NCBI GenBank assembly: GCA_023138875.1
Contig: JAGLOO010000048.1
Coordinates: forward strand, 1 to 64,000
From: Bacteroidales bacterium
GTDB taxonomy: Bacteria; Bacteroidota; Bacteroidia; Bacteroidales; GCA-2748055
Length of the DNA stretch: 64,000 nt
Direction: 5' to 3'
In this document: positions 7,781 to 16,482 of the stretch, piece by piece
How positions within the stretch are numbered: position 1 is the stretch's first letter
Layout of the letters: every line of letters begins with the position of its first letter
Made by a program: the position numbers and the translations under genes
Notes under the pieces: generated by a model
Told to the model about the DNA's origin: nothing
What the model saw: only the letters and a program-made list of their open reading frames with translations
The model's database searches: none

Positions 7781-9391
7781 TTAGTCGGGAGATTCATAAT
7801 GCTCAAAAAGGAGCCAGGTATCGGGATCGAGAATTATTTCGGTAGGTTTCTTCTTTGTCTTGATGGTGAAAACCTGTACGGAAGCGGTTATATGAAAGGT
7901 TTCTGTGGTTGACTTCCCGTTGCCACAAACAATTTTGATGTCCAGGGGAAATTCAAATACATGCTGTTCCTGATGTTGATTGATGGTAAGCTTAATCTCT
8001 TTCCTATTGTATTCCATGTGTGCTGATAGAACAGGATGGCCTGAATGGTAGAACCATTGCCGGAAAAAGGACTCATAACTTCTTCCGGAGAGCGAATCCA
8101 CAATTTGCCGGAAGTCCTGCGTAAGCGTATTCCCGTACTTGTAATGGTGGTAGAAGGCGCGGACACATTGCTGGAATAATTCATCTCCCAGGTCCCTGCG
8201 CAGCATATGCAACACCCATCCAGCCTTCTCATAGGTGTTTTCATTCAGAAGGCGGACCGAGACCGGAAGGGTGGTATCCACAATGGGAGCCAGCCTTCTT
8301 CTGGCAAATCTCAATACCTGGCCCTTTTCATCGAGCATGGAAGCCACAAATACCTCCCTGCCATGTTCATGCTCCAGGTAGAGGTCGGTCAGGTAGGTGG
8401 CAAAACCTTCGCTGATCCAGACATGGTGCCAGTTAAGTTCTGATACGGCGTCACCAAACCACTGGTGCGCTATTTCATGGGTAAAGAGGGTTTCGTGAGC
8501 CTGGTTGCCCGTAACGGTACTCTCCCTGTAGAAGATGCAGCTGGCATTTTCCATTCCCCCGTAAACAGTTTTGGACTGAACATTGGCCAGCTTGGAGAAT
8601 GGATAGGGGGCTATGTACGATTCGAAGAAGTCCAGCGGACGTGTGGCTATGCTATAATCGTAAAAACCATCCTCCTTGTTCTGTGGATAGACCCAGGTTG
8701 ATACGGGAACCCCGGATGAACTCTGTAAATGCTGAACGGCAAATGGGCTCACTCCGATCACCATCAATTTTGTGGGAAGTGGAACCGGGCTCTTCCACTT
8801 TGAGGTTACCCTATCCTCCTCCCTGACCTCTTCCACCTTGGTTCCATTGGATACCACACCATAATGTCCCGGTGCATGTACAAGGAATTCCACCAGTGCT
8901 TTGTCGGATGGATGATCCACCACCGGCAGCCAGTGATGCGCGCGGTTGGGCCAGTTATCTCCAAAGAATGTACGGTCACCGAATTTGTTCTCTGAAATGA
9001 TCAATCCGTCTGCTGGTATACCGTGATAATTGATCTGATACCGCCTTGTGTCACCTTTTCTGACAGGCGGGATCGAAAGCTCAATGCGGTCATTGTTGTG
9101 TTCAAAATGGACTATCTTCCCGTCTTCCAGCACTTCCTCGATCACCATTCCTGTTCCTTCATCGTTCCTGTTTTTCAGATCAAGGTGAAATTTGTTCTCT
9201 TCAGTTTTAAACAATACTTCCACCATAGCGTTACCCCGGATTACATCGGTGGAATCATTTAGATTAATTTCAAACCTGTATTTCAATACATCGATTGTCC
9301 TGAATCTATCATGATGATCCTGCGCCCTGACCGGTATCAGCAGAAATCCGCCGAGGTAAAACAGTATGATTATCTTTCGAATGAATTTCAT
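7781..9391 (-). CDS. M1 family metallopeptidase (aminopeptidase N-like)
   Basis: The 536-residue secreted zinc peptidase has a signal peptide ending near AQD. It carries the exopeptidase motif GGMENA, the zinc site HEIAHQWFGD and the third ligand in WISEGFATY. It lacks the long C-terminal helical domain of E. coli PepN and ends soon after the helical part, with a short beta tail, as in many Bacteroidota M1 enzymes. It probably trims peptides in the periplasm. The gene stands alone and is divergent from the OleD-like gene. Confidence 0.88.
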   Translation of the reverse strand: MKFIRKIIILFYLGGFLLIPVRAQDHHDRFRTIDVLKYRFEINLNDSTDVIRGNAMVEVLFKTEENKFHLDLKNRNDEGTGMVIEEVLEDGKIVHFEHNNDRIELSIPPVRKGDTRRYQINYHGIPADGLIISENKFGDRTFFGDNWPNRAHHWLPVVDHPSDKALVEFLVHAPGHYGVVSNGTKVEEVREEDRVTSKWKSPVPLPTKLMVIGVSPFAVQHLQSSSGVPVSTWVYPQNKEDGFYDYSIATRPLDFFESYIAPYPFSKLANVQSKTVYGGMENASCIFYRESTVTGNQAHETLFTHEIAHQWFGDAVSELNWHHVWISEGFATYLTDLYLEHEHGREVFVASMLDEKGQVLRFARRRLAPIVDTTLPVSVRLLNENTYEKAGWVLHMLRRDLGDELFQQCVRAFYHHYKYGNTLTQDFRQIVDSLSGRSYESFFRQWFYHSGHPVLSAHMEYNRKEIKLTINQHQEQHVFEFPLDIKIVCGNGKSTTETFHITASVQVFTIKTKKKPTEIILDPDTWLLFEHYESPD

Positions 9392-9533
9392 GGTATCTAA
9401 ACGCTGGACAAAGCTGCAATTTATAAATATCCCAACGGACTAGAGGGATCAATATCAAACTTGCGTAATTTTTTTGTTGCGACTTGGAAGTGTTTGTGGA
9501 GAATGATTATTTTTATAATCCTAAAATGGCACT

Positions 9534-10529
9534 ATGAATGTACTCGTTACAGGTGGAGGTGGTTTTATGGGGATGGCCCTTATTAAGCGGTTGATTGCAG
9601 AAGGCCACAAGGTTACCAGTTTTTCAAGGCGGGAATATCCATTACACTGGGCCCTTGGCATCAGCAGTATTCAGGCCGATATCAGGGATCCTGAAGCCAT
9701 TGAAAAGGCCTGTAAAAAGAGGGATGTGGTGTTTCACCTGGCAGCAAAGGTCGGGATCTGGGGAGCATATGATGATTACTATTCCACCAATGTGACCGGT
9801 ACATTAAATGTAATCAAAGCATGCCGGAAACAGGGAGTATCCCGTTTGGTATTCACAAGTTCCTCCAGCGTGGTGTTTGATGGTTCGGACCTGGATGGGA
9901 TTGATGAGTCCTATCCCTATCCTGAAAAGCATGGCTCGCATTATGCTGCCACCAAGGCCATGGCTGAACGGCTGATTATTGAGGCCAATTCCGATGGTTT
10001 AAAAACCATTGCACTTCGGCCGCACCTGGTATGGGGTCCATACGATGCCCATTTAGTTCCCGGCATCCTGAAGAGGGCAGGTTCTGGCAAGCTGAGGCGC
10101 ATTGGGGACAAGGAGCACTTTATTGATACTACCTATATCGATAATATGACCGATGCCCTGCTTCTGGCAGCAGATGCACTGGAATCAAATCCGGAGGCAT
10201 CCGGCAAGGCCCTGTTCATTACCAATGGAGAGCCTGCCAGGGTATGGGATTTTATAAACTCAATTATTCAGATAGGCGGGCATGAAACGGTGCAGAAAAA
10301 AACCCCGGAAAGAGTTGCAATGGCTGCTGCCGGATTTGCAGAATGGTCTCATAAGTTTTTCAAGATTAAATCAGAACCTTTTATGACCAGGTTCGCTATT
10401 AAAGAAATGTGTACAAACCACTGGTTCGATATCTCCAGGGCAAGGGATATATTGGGTTATTCACCCAGGGTCAGTTATGCAGAGGGATTTAAGCACCTTA
10501 AAGAGTATCTGAAGATAGGCAGAAGATAA
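9534..10529 (+). CDS. NAD(P)-dependent extended SDR, OleD / 3-beta-HSD-like
   Basis: The 331-residue protein is an extended short-chain dehydrogenase: TGGGGFMG nucleotide-binding motif at residues 6-13, HLAAKVG, TSSSSVVFDG and the catalytic YAATK. The order DESYPYP, LRPHLVWGP, DTTYIDN and HWFDIS is very like OleD (2-alkyl-3-oxoalkanoate reductase of olefin/beta-lactone synthesis) and the sterol 3-beta-HSD group. No OleA, OleB or OleC homologue is in the window, so the exact substrate is open. The gene is followed after 1 bp by a methyltransferase-like membrane gene, indicating an operon. Confidence 0.82.
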   Translation: MNVLVTGGGGFMGMALIKRLIAEGHKVTSFSRREYPLHWALGISSIQADIRDPEAIEKACKKRDVVFHLAAKVGIWGAYDDYYSTNVTGTLNVIKACRKQGVSRLVFTSSSSVVFDGSDLDGIDESYPYPEKHGSHYAATKAMAERLIIEANSDGLKTIALRPHLVWGPYDAHLVPGILKRAGSGKLRRIGDKEHFIDTTYIDNMTDALLLAADALESNPEASGKALFITNGEPARVWDFINSIIQIGGHETVQKKTPERVAMAAAGFAEWSHKFFKIKSEPFMTRFAIKEMCTNHWFDISRARDILGYSPRVSYAEGFKHLKEYLKIGRR

Positions 10530-10530
10530 A

Positions 10531-11043
10531 ATGACCACTAAAAAGCACCACAGCCATCCCCATTTAACCGGTGAGCATAAACTGGGGGATATTGGTCAGT
10601 TGATACTTTTCTTCCTATTCCTGGGGGTCTGGATCACCGATTCATTTGTCTTTCATTATTCTACCTTTCTGAGGGATGTTATACCTGACTATGTAAGAAT
10701 TCCTGTGGCGGGGACAGTCCTTATTGCCAGCTGGTACATGGCCAGGAGGGGAATGAAGGAAGTTTTTGGAACCGAAAGGGGTAGACCCGGAGTGATCCGG
10801 ACAGGAGTATTCAGGGTAGTCAGGCATCCAATCTACCTGGGAGCGATCCTGTTTTACCTGGGAGCCATATTCATTACCATGTCAATAGCTTCAGCTGCAT
10901 TCTGGATCATGGTGATCATGTTTTATATCCTCATTGCCAGGTATGAAGAACGCATTCTGACAGAGGAATTTGGTGATGATTACGACAGCTATAAAAAGGA
11001 TGTGGGAATGTTATTCCCAAAACTCAGACGTCTCAAATCCTGA
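10531..11043 (+). CDS. Isoprenylcysteine carboxyl methyltransferase-like membrane protein
   Basis: The 170-residue protein has several transmembrane segments and the ICMT/PEMT signature RHPIYLGAIL, with a C-terminal YEERILTEEFG and DDYDSY motif for SAM binding. It starts 1 bp after the OleD-like reductase stop, so the two are probably co-translated. It is paralogous to the product of 51-575 (GDIGQ, VWITDSF and the whole core are shared), but its composition matches the chromosome. The substrate is not predictable; a lipid or quinone-like product of the neighbouring reductase is a reasonable guess. Confidence 0.8.
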   Translation: MTTKKHHSHPHLTGEHKLGDIGQLILFFLFLGVWITDSFVFHYSTFLRDVIPDYVRIPVAGTVLIASWYMARRGMKEVFGTERGRPGVIRTGVFRVVRHPIYLGAILFYLGAIFITMSIASAAFWIMVIMFYILIARYEERILTEEFGDDYDSYKKDVGMLFPKLRRLKS

Positions 11044-11060
11044 CTTTGAACTTCCAGCTT

Positions 11061-12374
11061 CTAACCTTTGAAGGCGTACTTAAACAGGTTGGCTACAGAT
11101 GGCTTCTGTCCCTGTATCAGAATCGCTGTCCTGAAAATGCGGGCACCCACCCAGACTGTAAATATGGTGAAAAGGATCACTCCCACCAGTCCTACAATGG
11201 GTTGCCAGAGGGGGATCGTCACAGGAGTGGCGAGCCTGATCATTATAATTGATGGTGTGAATGGAGGTATAAACGAAAGGGTTGTTGCCAGGGTTCCCGT
11301 TGGATTCTGGATAACGGGCATGATAAGAAAGAGCGGAAGGATCACTGGTAGTATTGCAGGGAACTGAATGGATTGTGCGTCCTTATTGTCATTGCATGTG
11401 GCGCCCAGTGCAGCCATACCCGATCCAACCATGATGATGAAGAAAATAATGTAGATAAAGAACCAGGGCAGGATATCATAAGGAATGACCGATTCGAATC
11501 CGGTCATTCGTGCGGTAACGATTCCGGCGGTTACATATATGGCTGCCGTTGTGAGTGATATTCCGATCCCGCCGAGCACCTTTCCCATCATGAACTGGAA
11601 CGGGGTGATGGTTCCCAGGAGCACCTCGGCAATCTTTTCTGTCTTTTCCTCCATCACTGCAGTAAGCAGTGGAACTGAACTCATCATTACCAGCATGAAC
11701 ATCATTAGTACGATGATGTATGGAACCATAAAAGATTGCAACTCATTTACCTTTTCAGCTTCCAGTTGTTCGCCCGTTTTCTTGTCGACTGTTACCAGCC
11801 CCATCCCTTCAATATTGATCCACGTAAAAAGATCAGCAGATTGTTTTTTATCCAAATTTAAGTCAGCCACACGAAGCTGTTGCAAATGACCATTAATGGT
11901 GTTTCTGAACCAGTCCCGGGCATTATCCATAAAAGAGTGTTCAGAATAGTATCTAAGGTATCCGCCTTCTTTGCCAGAAGGGTGCAGGACATCCGGACCT
12001 ATCTCAATAAAGGCGTGTAATTCAGCGGTCTTAACACGGTCCGACAACTTCAGCTGCTGGCCCATTATATCATCTGTATCAGGGGCAACGAATTCAACCA
12101 CATATGCCGGTTTGACTTTTTCTCCGGTTTCTGTATGGTAGATCTCCTGCTGGTTCCTGAGATCCAGGGCTTCTTTGAGCCGATCGGCCATCAGTCCGGA
12201 ATGATCGATTACAACAATCCTTTTATCATCAGTATCCTGCTTTTTTTCCATGATGACCATAGCCAGCAGTCCTACTCCAATAAGAAATGGAACCAGTACC
12301 AGGCTAATAATAAAACTTTTCGTCCTTACTGCAGCACGGTATTCCCGCTTGAAAAGGGTTAGTATTTTATTCAT
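11061..12374 (-). CDS. ABC-2 type transporter permease (NatB-like)
   Basis: The 437-residue membrane protein has an N-terminal helix (about 20-42), a large extracytoplasmic domain (about 45-210) and five or six C-terminal helices, the layout of the NatB/YhaP ABC-2 group. The motif SSVPLLTAVMEEKTEKIAEV is typical. It would export sodium or another small solute together with a NatA ATPase. Its start overlaps the end of the ATPase gene by 8 bp, but that ATPase gene is broken, so the transporter may be inactive or may use another ATPase. Confidence 0.85.
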   Translation of the reverse strand: MNKILTLFKREYRAAVRTKSFIISLVLVPFLIGVGLLAMVIMEKKQDTDDKRIVVIDHSGLMADRLKEALDLRNQQEIYHTETGEKVKPAYVVEFVAPDTDDIMGQQLKLSDRVKTAELHAFIEIGPDVLHPSGKEGGYLRYYSEHSFMDNARDWFRNTINGHLQQLRVADLNLDKKQSADLFTWINIEGMGLVTVDKKTGEQLEAEKVNELQSFMVPYIIVLMMFMLVMMSSVPLLTAVMEEKTEKIAEVLLGTITPFQFMMGKVLGGIGISLTTAAIYVTAGIVTARMTGFESVIPYDILPWFFIYIIFFIIMVGSGMAALGATCNDNKDAQSIQFPAILPVILPLFLIMPVIQNPTGTLATTLSFIPPFTPSIIMIRLATPVTIPLWQPIVGLVGVILFTIFTVWVGARIFRTAILIQGQKPSVANLFKYAFKG

Positions 12375-13028
12375 GATGGTCCTCCTGTTTTTCCGGTGAT
12401 GCGATCCTTATGAATATGTCGTTCAAGGAAGGTTTGGTTATTTCAAATCGTGTGATGCGTGTTTTTTTAAGCACTTCGGACAGAATCTTCTGAGGATCGG
12501 TTCCTGAGGCAACCCGGAGTTCCTGCAGTTTTCCAAAGTTGTTGACCTTTTCGATTCCTGCCAGACCTTCGAATGCTTCAACTCCCATTTCAGATTGGAT
12601 CCTGATGGTATCATTGCCATACCCATATCATGGGTGCTGAAGATGATGGTGGAGCCTTCCTTCTGAAGGCCCAGGATCACATCCTTCATGATATCGGCAT
12701 TGACCGGATCCAATCCGCTGAAGGGTTCATCCAGGATGATGATCTCTGGCTTATGAATGATCGTTGCAATGAACTGAAGCTTTTGTTTCATCCCCTTGCT
12801 GAGGGTTTCCACCTTCTTGTCTCTGAATTCTTCCAGATCCAACCGGTTAAGCCAGTAATCAATCCTTTGTTTAAGGTCTTTTCCGTCATTGAGCTCTCCA
12901 TGAAATTGGAGCAGCTCTCCAAGTTTCATCTTTTTATATAAACCTCGTTCTTCAGGCAAATAGCCGATATTTCCCGGACGCAGGCCATTCAACTCTTTAC
13001 CATCGATCAGAAGGAATCCCCCTGAATT
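12367..13028 (-). pseudogene. Broken NatA-like ABC transporter ATPase
   Basis: Coding homology starts abruptly at about 13028 with GGFLLIDGKEL, so the first 50 or so residues including the Walker A motif are missing. It continues through a signature-like LSKGMKQKLQF, Walker B IIILDEPFSGLDP and the switch His in STHDMGMA. There, near 12620, a deletion of roughly 25-30 codons plus a frame change joins it to the C-terminal segment (MGVEAFEGLAG...), which resumes in another frame and ends at 12367. Only TTG starts are available. An ATPase without Walker A cannot bind ATP normally. Assembly error is a less likely alternative, as two separate lesions occur. Confidence 0.82.
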
Positions 13029-13109
13029 TAATCAAATTGTTAACTTTGAATAATTTTGGATTTCAGATGGTCAGGTATTAACTTGTTAAACTGTTTAAAT
13101 TCATATATC

Positions 13110-13595
13110 ATGAGCTCAAAGCTTACACGACGCGATTACCTGAAAAAAACTTCCACCGCATGTATGGGTGGCTGCCTGTTGCTTTCCGGAAATAGATTAT
13201 CAGCGGTTCTGCTCCAGGATGAGAATTCTATTGATCCCGAAAAGCTTTGTTACTGCAGTTATTCATGTCCGGAGGACTGCCATCTTTATGTAGCATCGGT
13301 GAAAAATGATACTGAATTGAAAAAGGAAGCTTTCAAGGAGTGGGGACTGGAAGAGCGATACGGATTGAAATTTGATGCAGAAAGGATTTTCTGTTTCAGA
13401 TGCAAACCCGGAGATAAACCAGAAGGCCCTGTGCTGACCAACTGCACTGTGAGGAGCTGTGTTATAGAGAAAGGGTACCAGGCATGTATTCAGTGTACTG
13501 AACTTAAGTCATGTGACAAGGACCTCTGGAAAAGGTTTCCACAGTTTCATGAGGAAGTATTGAAATTGCAGGAGAAGTACCTGGTTGCCCGGTAG
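13110..13595 (+). CDS. DUF3795-like Cys-rich protein with Tat-type leader
   Basis: The 161-residue protein starts with SKLTRRDYLKK followed by a hydrophobic stretch, a twin-arginine-like leader, so folding with a cofactor before export is plausible. The rest has about 12 cysteines in the DUF3795 arrangement (CSYSC near 50, CFRCKPG, VRSCVIEKG, CIQC). These may bind zinc or iron-sulfur. The ATG at 13110 is chosen over an upstream in-frame start at 13056. Its upstream region begins where the NatA-like gene is truncated, so a deletion may have brought them together. Confidence 0.7.
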   Translation: MSSKLTRRDYLKKTSTACMGGCLLLSGNRLSAVLLQDENSIDPEKLCYCSYSCPEDCHLYVASVKNDTELKKEAFKEWGLEERYGLKFDAERIFCFRCKPGDKPEGPVLTNCTVRSCVIEKGYQACIQCTELKSCDKDLWKRFPQFHEEVLKLQEKYLVAR

Positions 13596-13620
13596 AAAGA
13601 GAAGGGGATTGTTGCAATAT

Positions 13621-14667
13621 CTACTGTTTTGCTTTGCTTTTTCGAAAACCTTCCATCTGCAGTTCAGGGTCGTAGTTGGGATTGTATTCCTGATTATTGG
13701 TGTAAATAACATTCCCAAGATCGTTCACCCACCTGTGGTCCCACTGGTTGGATCCCGTTTCAACCTTCTTGGTATAGGGATTCATATAGTCCTCCTGGCC
13801 GGTAAGGTTGAGGTAAGCCTGGTGATGGATTTTTGCATTGGTTTCTGCATGTCCCTTCTGAATCTCCTCACCGATGCGTGCAATATCATTCATGGTCTTG
13901 ATCATGGTACTGCCTCTCTGCATCTGTCCTTTTAATTCTCCCGCAATCCAGGTGGGACTCAATGTAACAGACTGACCGATTTCATGAAATATGGATTCCC
14001 ATGCGTCAAATGATCCTTCCGGAGTACGGATAATAATTGTACTCCTGTTTTTCCACATACCCGCAGTATAAGGTCCCATATCCTGAAGGATACTAAATGC
14101 TCTTTCTTTGAACCTGATCCCATTTTCGGTATAGGTGTAGTCTACCACTGCTGCAGAATACTGACTCCCCATCTGTTTCATCATGTCCATATCGTAACAT
14201 AACTTTTCAACCTCAGGGAGCTCCCTGGATGTACTGATATTGTAATTATCCAGATCCTGATGACAATACGGTAAAAGGTAATCTTTAATAAATGTTGCGG
14301 CATTCATTTTATGAAGAACCGGCATGCCATTATAGCTGCTGCCCTCAGGAAACATTCCTGCAACATAGGATCCGGCAAGGTCCACAAAATAGATGTCCGG
14401 AAGCCAGTGTATCTGAACGGTACCTGCCTTATCACTTTTTAATGTGAAGTCAATCTTTGCTTCAATGGCATTGGCTGCACCTCCGGAAGTTGTTGGATCC
14501 CATCTTACAATTCCCCCCTCCGTTAACCAGCCTCTTGGCTTCAGGATGGTAAAGGCTTTTTCATTGGGTTCATGGATTATCTCCAGAACCAGTCTTTTCA
14601 TGGGTTGACCCTGGAGTTGGGTTGTTGTCAGGATGAATACAGACAGGTAAAACGAGCGCAGGTTCAT
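13621..14667 (-). CDS. Secreted protein of unknown function
   Basis: The 348-residue protein has a signal peptide (hydrophobic stretch ending at LQGQP) and no further membrane segment. I recognise no domain or catalytic motif; the C-terminal part is rich in Gln, Asn and Tyr. It is the last gene of a run TonB receptor - sensor kinase - LytTR regulator - this gene, all on the minus strand with a 24-bp gap before it. It may be an output or target of that system. Confidence 0.6.
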   Translation of the reverse strand: MNLRSFYLSVFILTTTQLQGQPMKRLVLEIIHEPNEKAFTILKPRGWLTEGGIVRWDPTTSGGAANAIEAKIDFTLKSDKAGTVQIHWLPDIYFVDLAGSYVAGMFPEGSSYNGMPVLHKMNAATFIKDYLLPYCHQDLDNYNISTSRELPEVEKLCYDMDMMKQMGSQYSAAVVDYTYTENGIRFKERAFSILQDMGPYTAGMWKNRSTIIIRTPEGSFDAWESIFHEIGQSVTLSPTWIAGELKGQMQRGSTMIKTMNDIARIGEEIQKGHAETNAKIHHQAYLNLTGQEDYMNPYTKKVETGSNQWDHRWVNDLGNVIYTNNQEYNPNYDPELQMEGFRKSKAKQ

Positions 14668-14691
14668 CCATATAAGTTACGAAAAATTGGC

Positions 14692-15450
14692 TTACCGGTC
14701 CAGCCATAAACGGAATTCGTGGGTTCGTGCAGTACTGATAAGAAGCGGTTCTTTGGTGGGAGGATCGGTGAGAATGGCAATCCGGCTTTTGGAAAGCACA
14801 TTGATTTTTTCAATGGCATGGTAATTCAACGTATACTGCCGGTTGATGCGGAAAAAGTATTGTGGATCAACAAGTTCTTCCAGCTTGTCGAGTGCATAAT
14901 CAACTGGATAATGGCGATCTTCCCTGGTGCAAAGAAATGTGTTTTTATCCATCGAATAGAAATAGGCAATGTTTGCAGTTTCAATGGATTTTATCTTTGT
15001 TCCCACATTCACTGCAAACCGCTGTTTATACTTTTTTCTTCCCCGATCCATTGCTGCAATAACCGCCTGAATATCGATGGAAGGTTTTTCGCCGCGAAGT
15101 CTTACAAATTTTTCTATACTCTTCTTTAATTTATCCCTGTTAATTGGTTTTAACAGGTAATCAATGCTATTCAATTCAAATGCTTTAATGGCATATTCAT
15201 CATAGGCAGTTGTGAAGATCACAAATGAATCGATCCTGACCTGTTTAAAGATGTCGAAACTTAATCCGTCAGCCAGTTGTATGTCGAGCATCAGCAGATC
15301 GGGCTGGGAATGCTGCTTAAGCCATCTGATGGCAGAAGATACACTTTCAATCGTCTCCAGGATCGTTATAGATGGTTCAACCTCCTTTAACAGCTTTTCC
15401 AGGCGTTTTGCTGCGGGTGCTTCATCTTCTATAATAAGTGTCCCGATCAT
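14692..15450 (-). CDS. LytTR-family response regulator
   Basis: The 252-residue protein has an N-terminal receiver domain with acidic residues EDE near 8-10, phospho-acceptor Asp in LLMLDIQ (about 56) and Lys in LLKPINR (about 106), and a C-terminal LytTR DNA-binding domain (about 145-250; FRINRQYTLNYHAI). It is a LytR/AlgR-type transcription regulator. Its start overlaps the stop of the sensor kinase by 4 bp (ATGA), so the two are translationally coupled. Confidence 0.92.
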   Translation of the reverse strand: MIGTLIIEDEAPAAKRLEKLLKEVEPSITILETIESVSSAIRWLKQHSQPDLLMLDIQLADGLSFDIFKQVRIDSFVIFTTAYDEYAIKAFELNSIDYLLKPINRDKLKKSIEKFVRLRGEKPSIDIQAVIAAMDRGRKKYKQRFAVNVGTKIKSIETANIAYFYSMDKNTFLCTREDRHYPVDYALDKLEELVDPQYFFRINRQYTLNYHAIEKINVLSKSRIAILTDPPTKEPLLISTARTHEFRLWLDR

Positions 15451-16466
15451 AGTTCAACGATTAGGAGTGGCATGGAAACAATATATTCATTCTTCGTTTC
15501 TTTGATGGAACTCTCCTTGCGGGTGAAATACCTGTACCTTTCGCTGATATTCCTTAATCCCTGTCCGGTTGAAACCACATCCCGTTTTCGTTGCAGGTTA
15601 TTTTTAACAAAGATAGAATCATTGCTGGCAGAGATCGAAATCTTCAAAGGTTTTTCACTGGAAATGATATTGTGCTTGATGCAGTTCTCCACCAGCATCT
15701 GAAGAACCAGGGGTGGAAGTGTATAGAGATGGTACTTTTCAGGTATATCAAGCGATATAAGAAGGTTATCCTGGAAACGGGATTTTTGAAGCTTATAATA
15801 ATGATTGAGTACCTTCAACTCATCCCGGAGGTATACCAGGTCCTTATCCCGGCTGCCCAGGATGTACCTGAGAAACTCCGAAAGATCCTGGATATAATCG
15901 ACTGCACGCGGATTGTCATCAACAATGCTTGTGAGGCTGTTCAGGCTGTTAAAAAGGAAGTGGGGATTGATCTGGGTTTTAAGGATTTCATATTTGGCTT
16001 CGATGCTGTCCTTTTCCAACCTGACCGACCTTGAGAAATTCATGATCCACTGCCTGTAAAAATAGATCATTTCATGAATACCTGTGATCAGGTAGGTGAT
16101 CAGCAGAGTAACAAGTATTTCCAACCACAAGAGTTCATCCGGGAGAAAAATATTGAGTCGCAACTCTATTGTATACAATGTAAAACCAAATATCATGGTG
16201 AAGGTGGTTATGCCCACAACTTCGAGTACGATATGTTTCACCGGAAACTGCTCCCATGGATAACGCCTCCAGAGAAATTGCACATAGCTTCGACACATCA
16301 TCCATAAGCAACCTGAAATGATAATTGTGTGACCAATAGAACTGATAAAGTCTATTTCCAGGTGTTTACCCAGGGAATACAATACTGACCCGGTTACCAG
16401 AACGCTGATGACCACTATCAGGATACTTTTCAACGGATCTTTTTTTGCAAATGGATCGTGTCTCAT
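15447..16466 (-). CDS. LytS-type membrane sensor histidine kinase
   Basis: Starting from the ATG at 16466 the protein has 339 residues: four transmembrane helices (about 10-140), then a His_kinase domain with the phospho-acceptor in NPHFLFNSLNSL and an HATPase domain with VENCIKHN and GQGLRNISERY. An in-frame extension to 16559 would overlap the receptor gene and has no coding character. It pairs with the LytTR regulator that overlaps its 3' end, and lies 16 bp after a TonB-dependent receptor gene, suggesting that receptor and signalling pair are co-transcribed. Confidence 0.9.
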   Translation of the reverse strand: MRHDPFAKKDPLKSILIVVISVLVTGSVLYSLGKHLEIDFISSIGHTIIISGCLWMMCRSYVQFLWRRYPWEQFPVKHIVLEVVGITTFTMIFGFTLYTIELRLNIFLPDELLWLEILVTLLITYLITGIHEMIYFYRQWIMNFSRSVRLEKDSIEAKYEILKTQINPHFLFNSLNSLTSIVDDNPRAVDYIQDLSEFLRYILGSRDKDLVYLRDELKVLNHYYKLQKSRFQDNLLISLDIPEKYHLYTLPPLVLQMLVENCIKHNIISSEKPLKISISASNDSIFVKNNLQRKRDVVSTGQGLRNISERYRYFTRKESSIKETKNEYIVSMPLLIVEL

Positions 16467-16482
16467 GACCAACCTATCTTCA

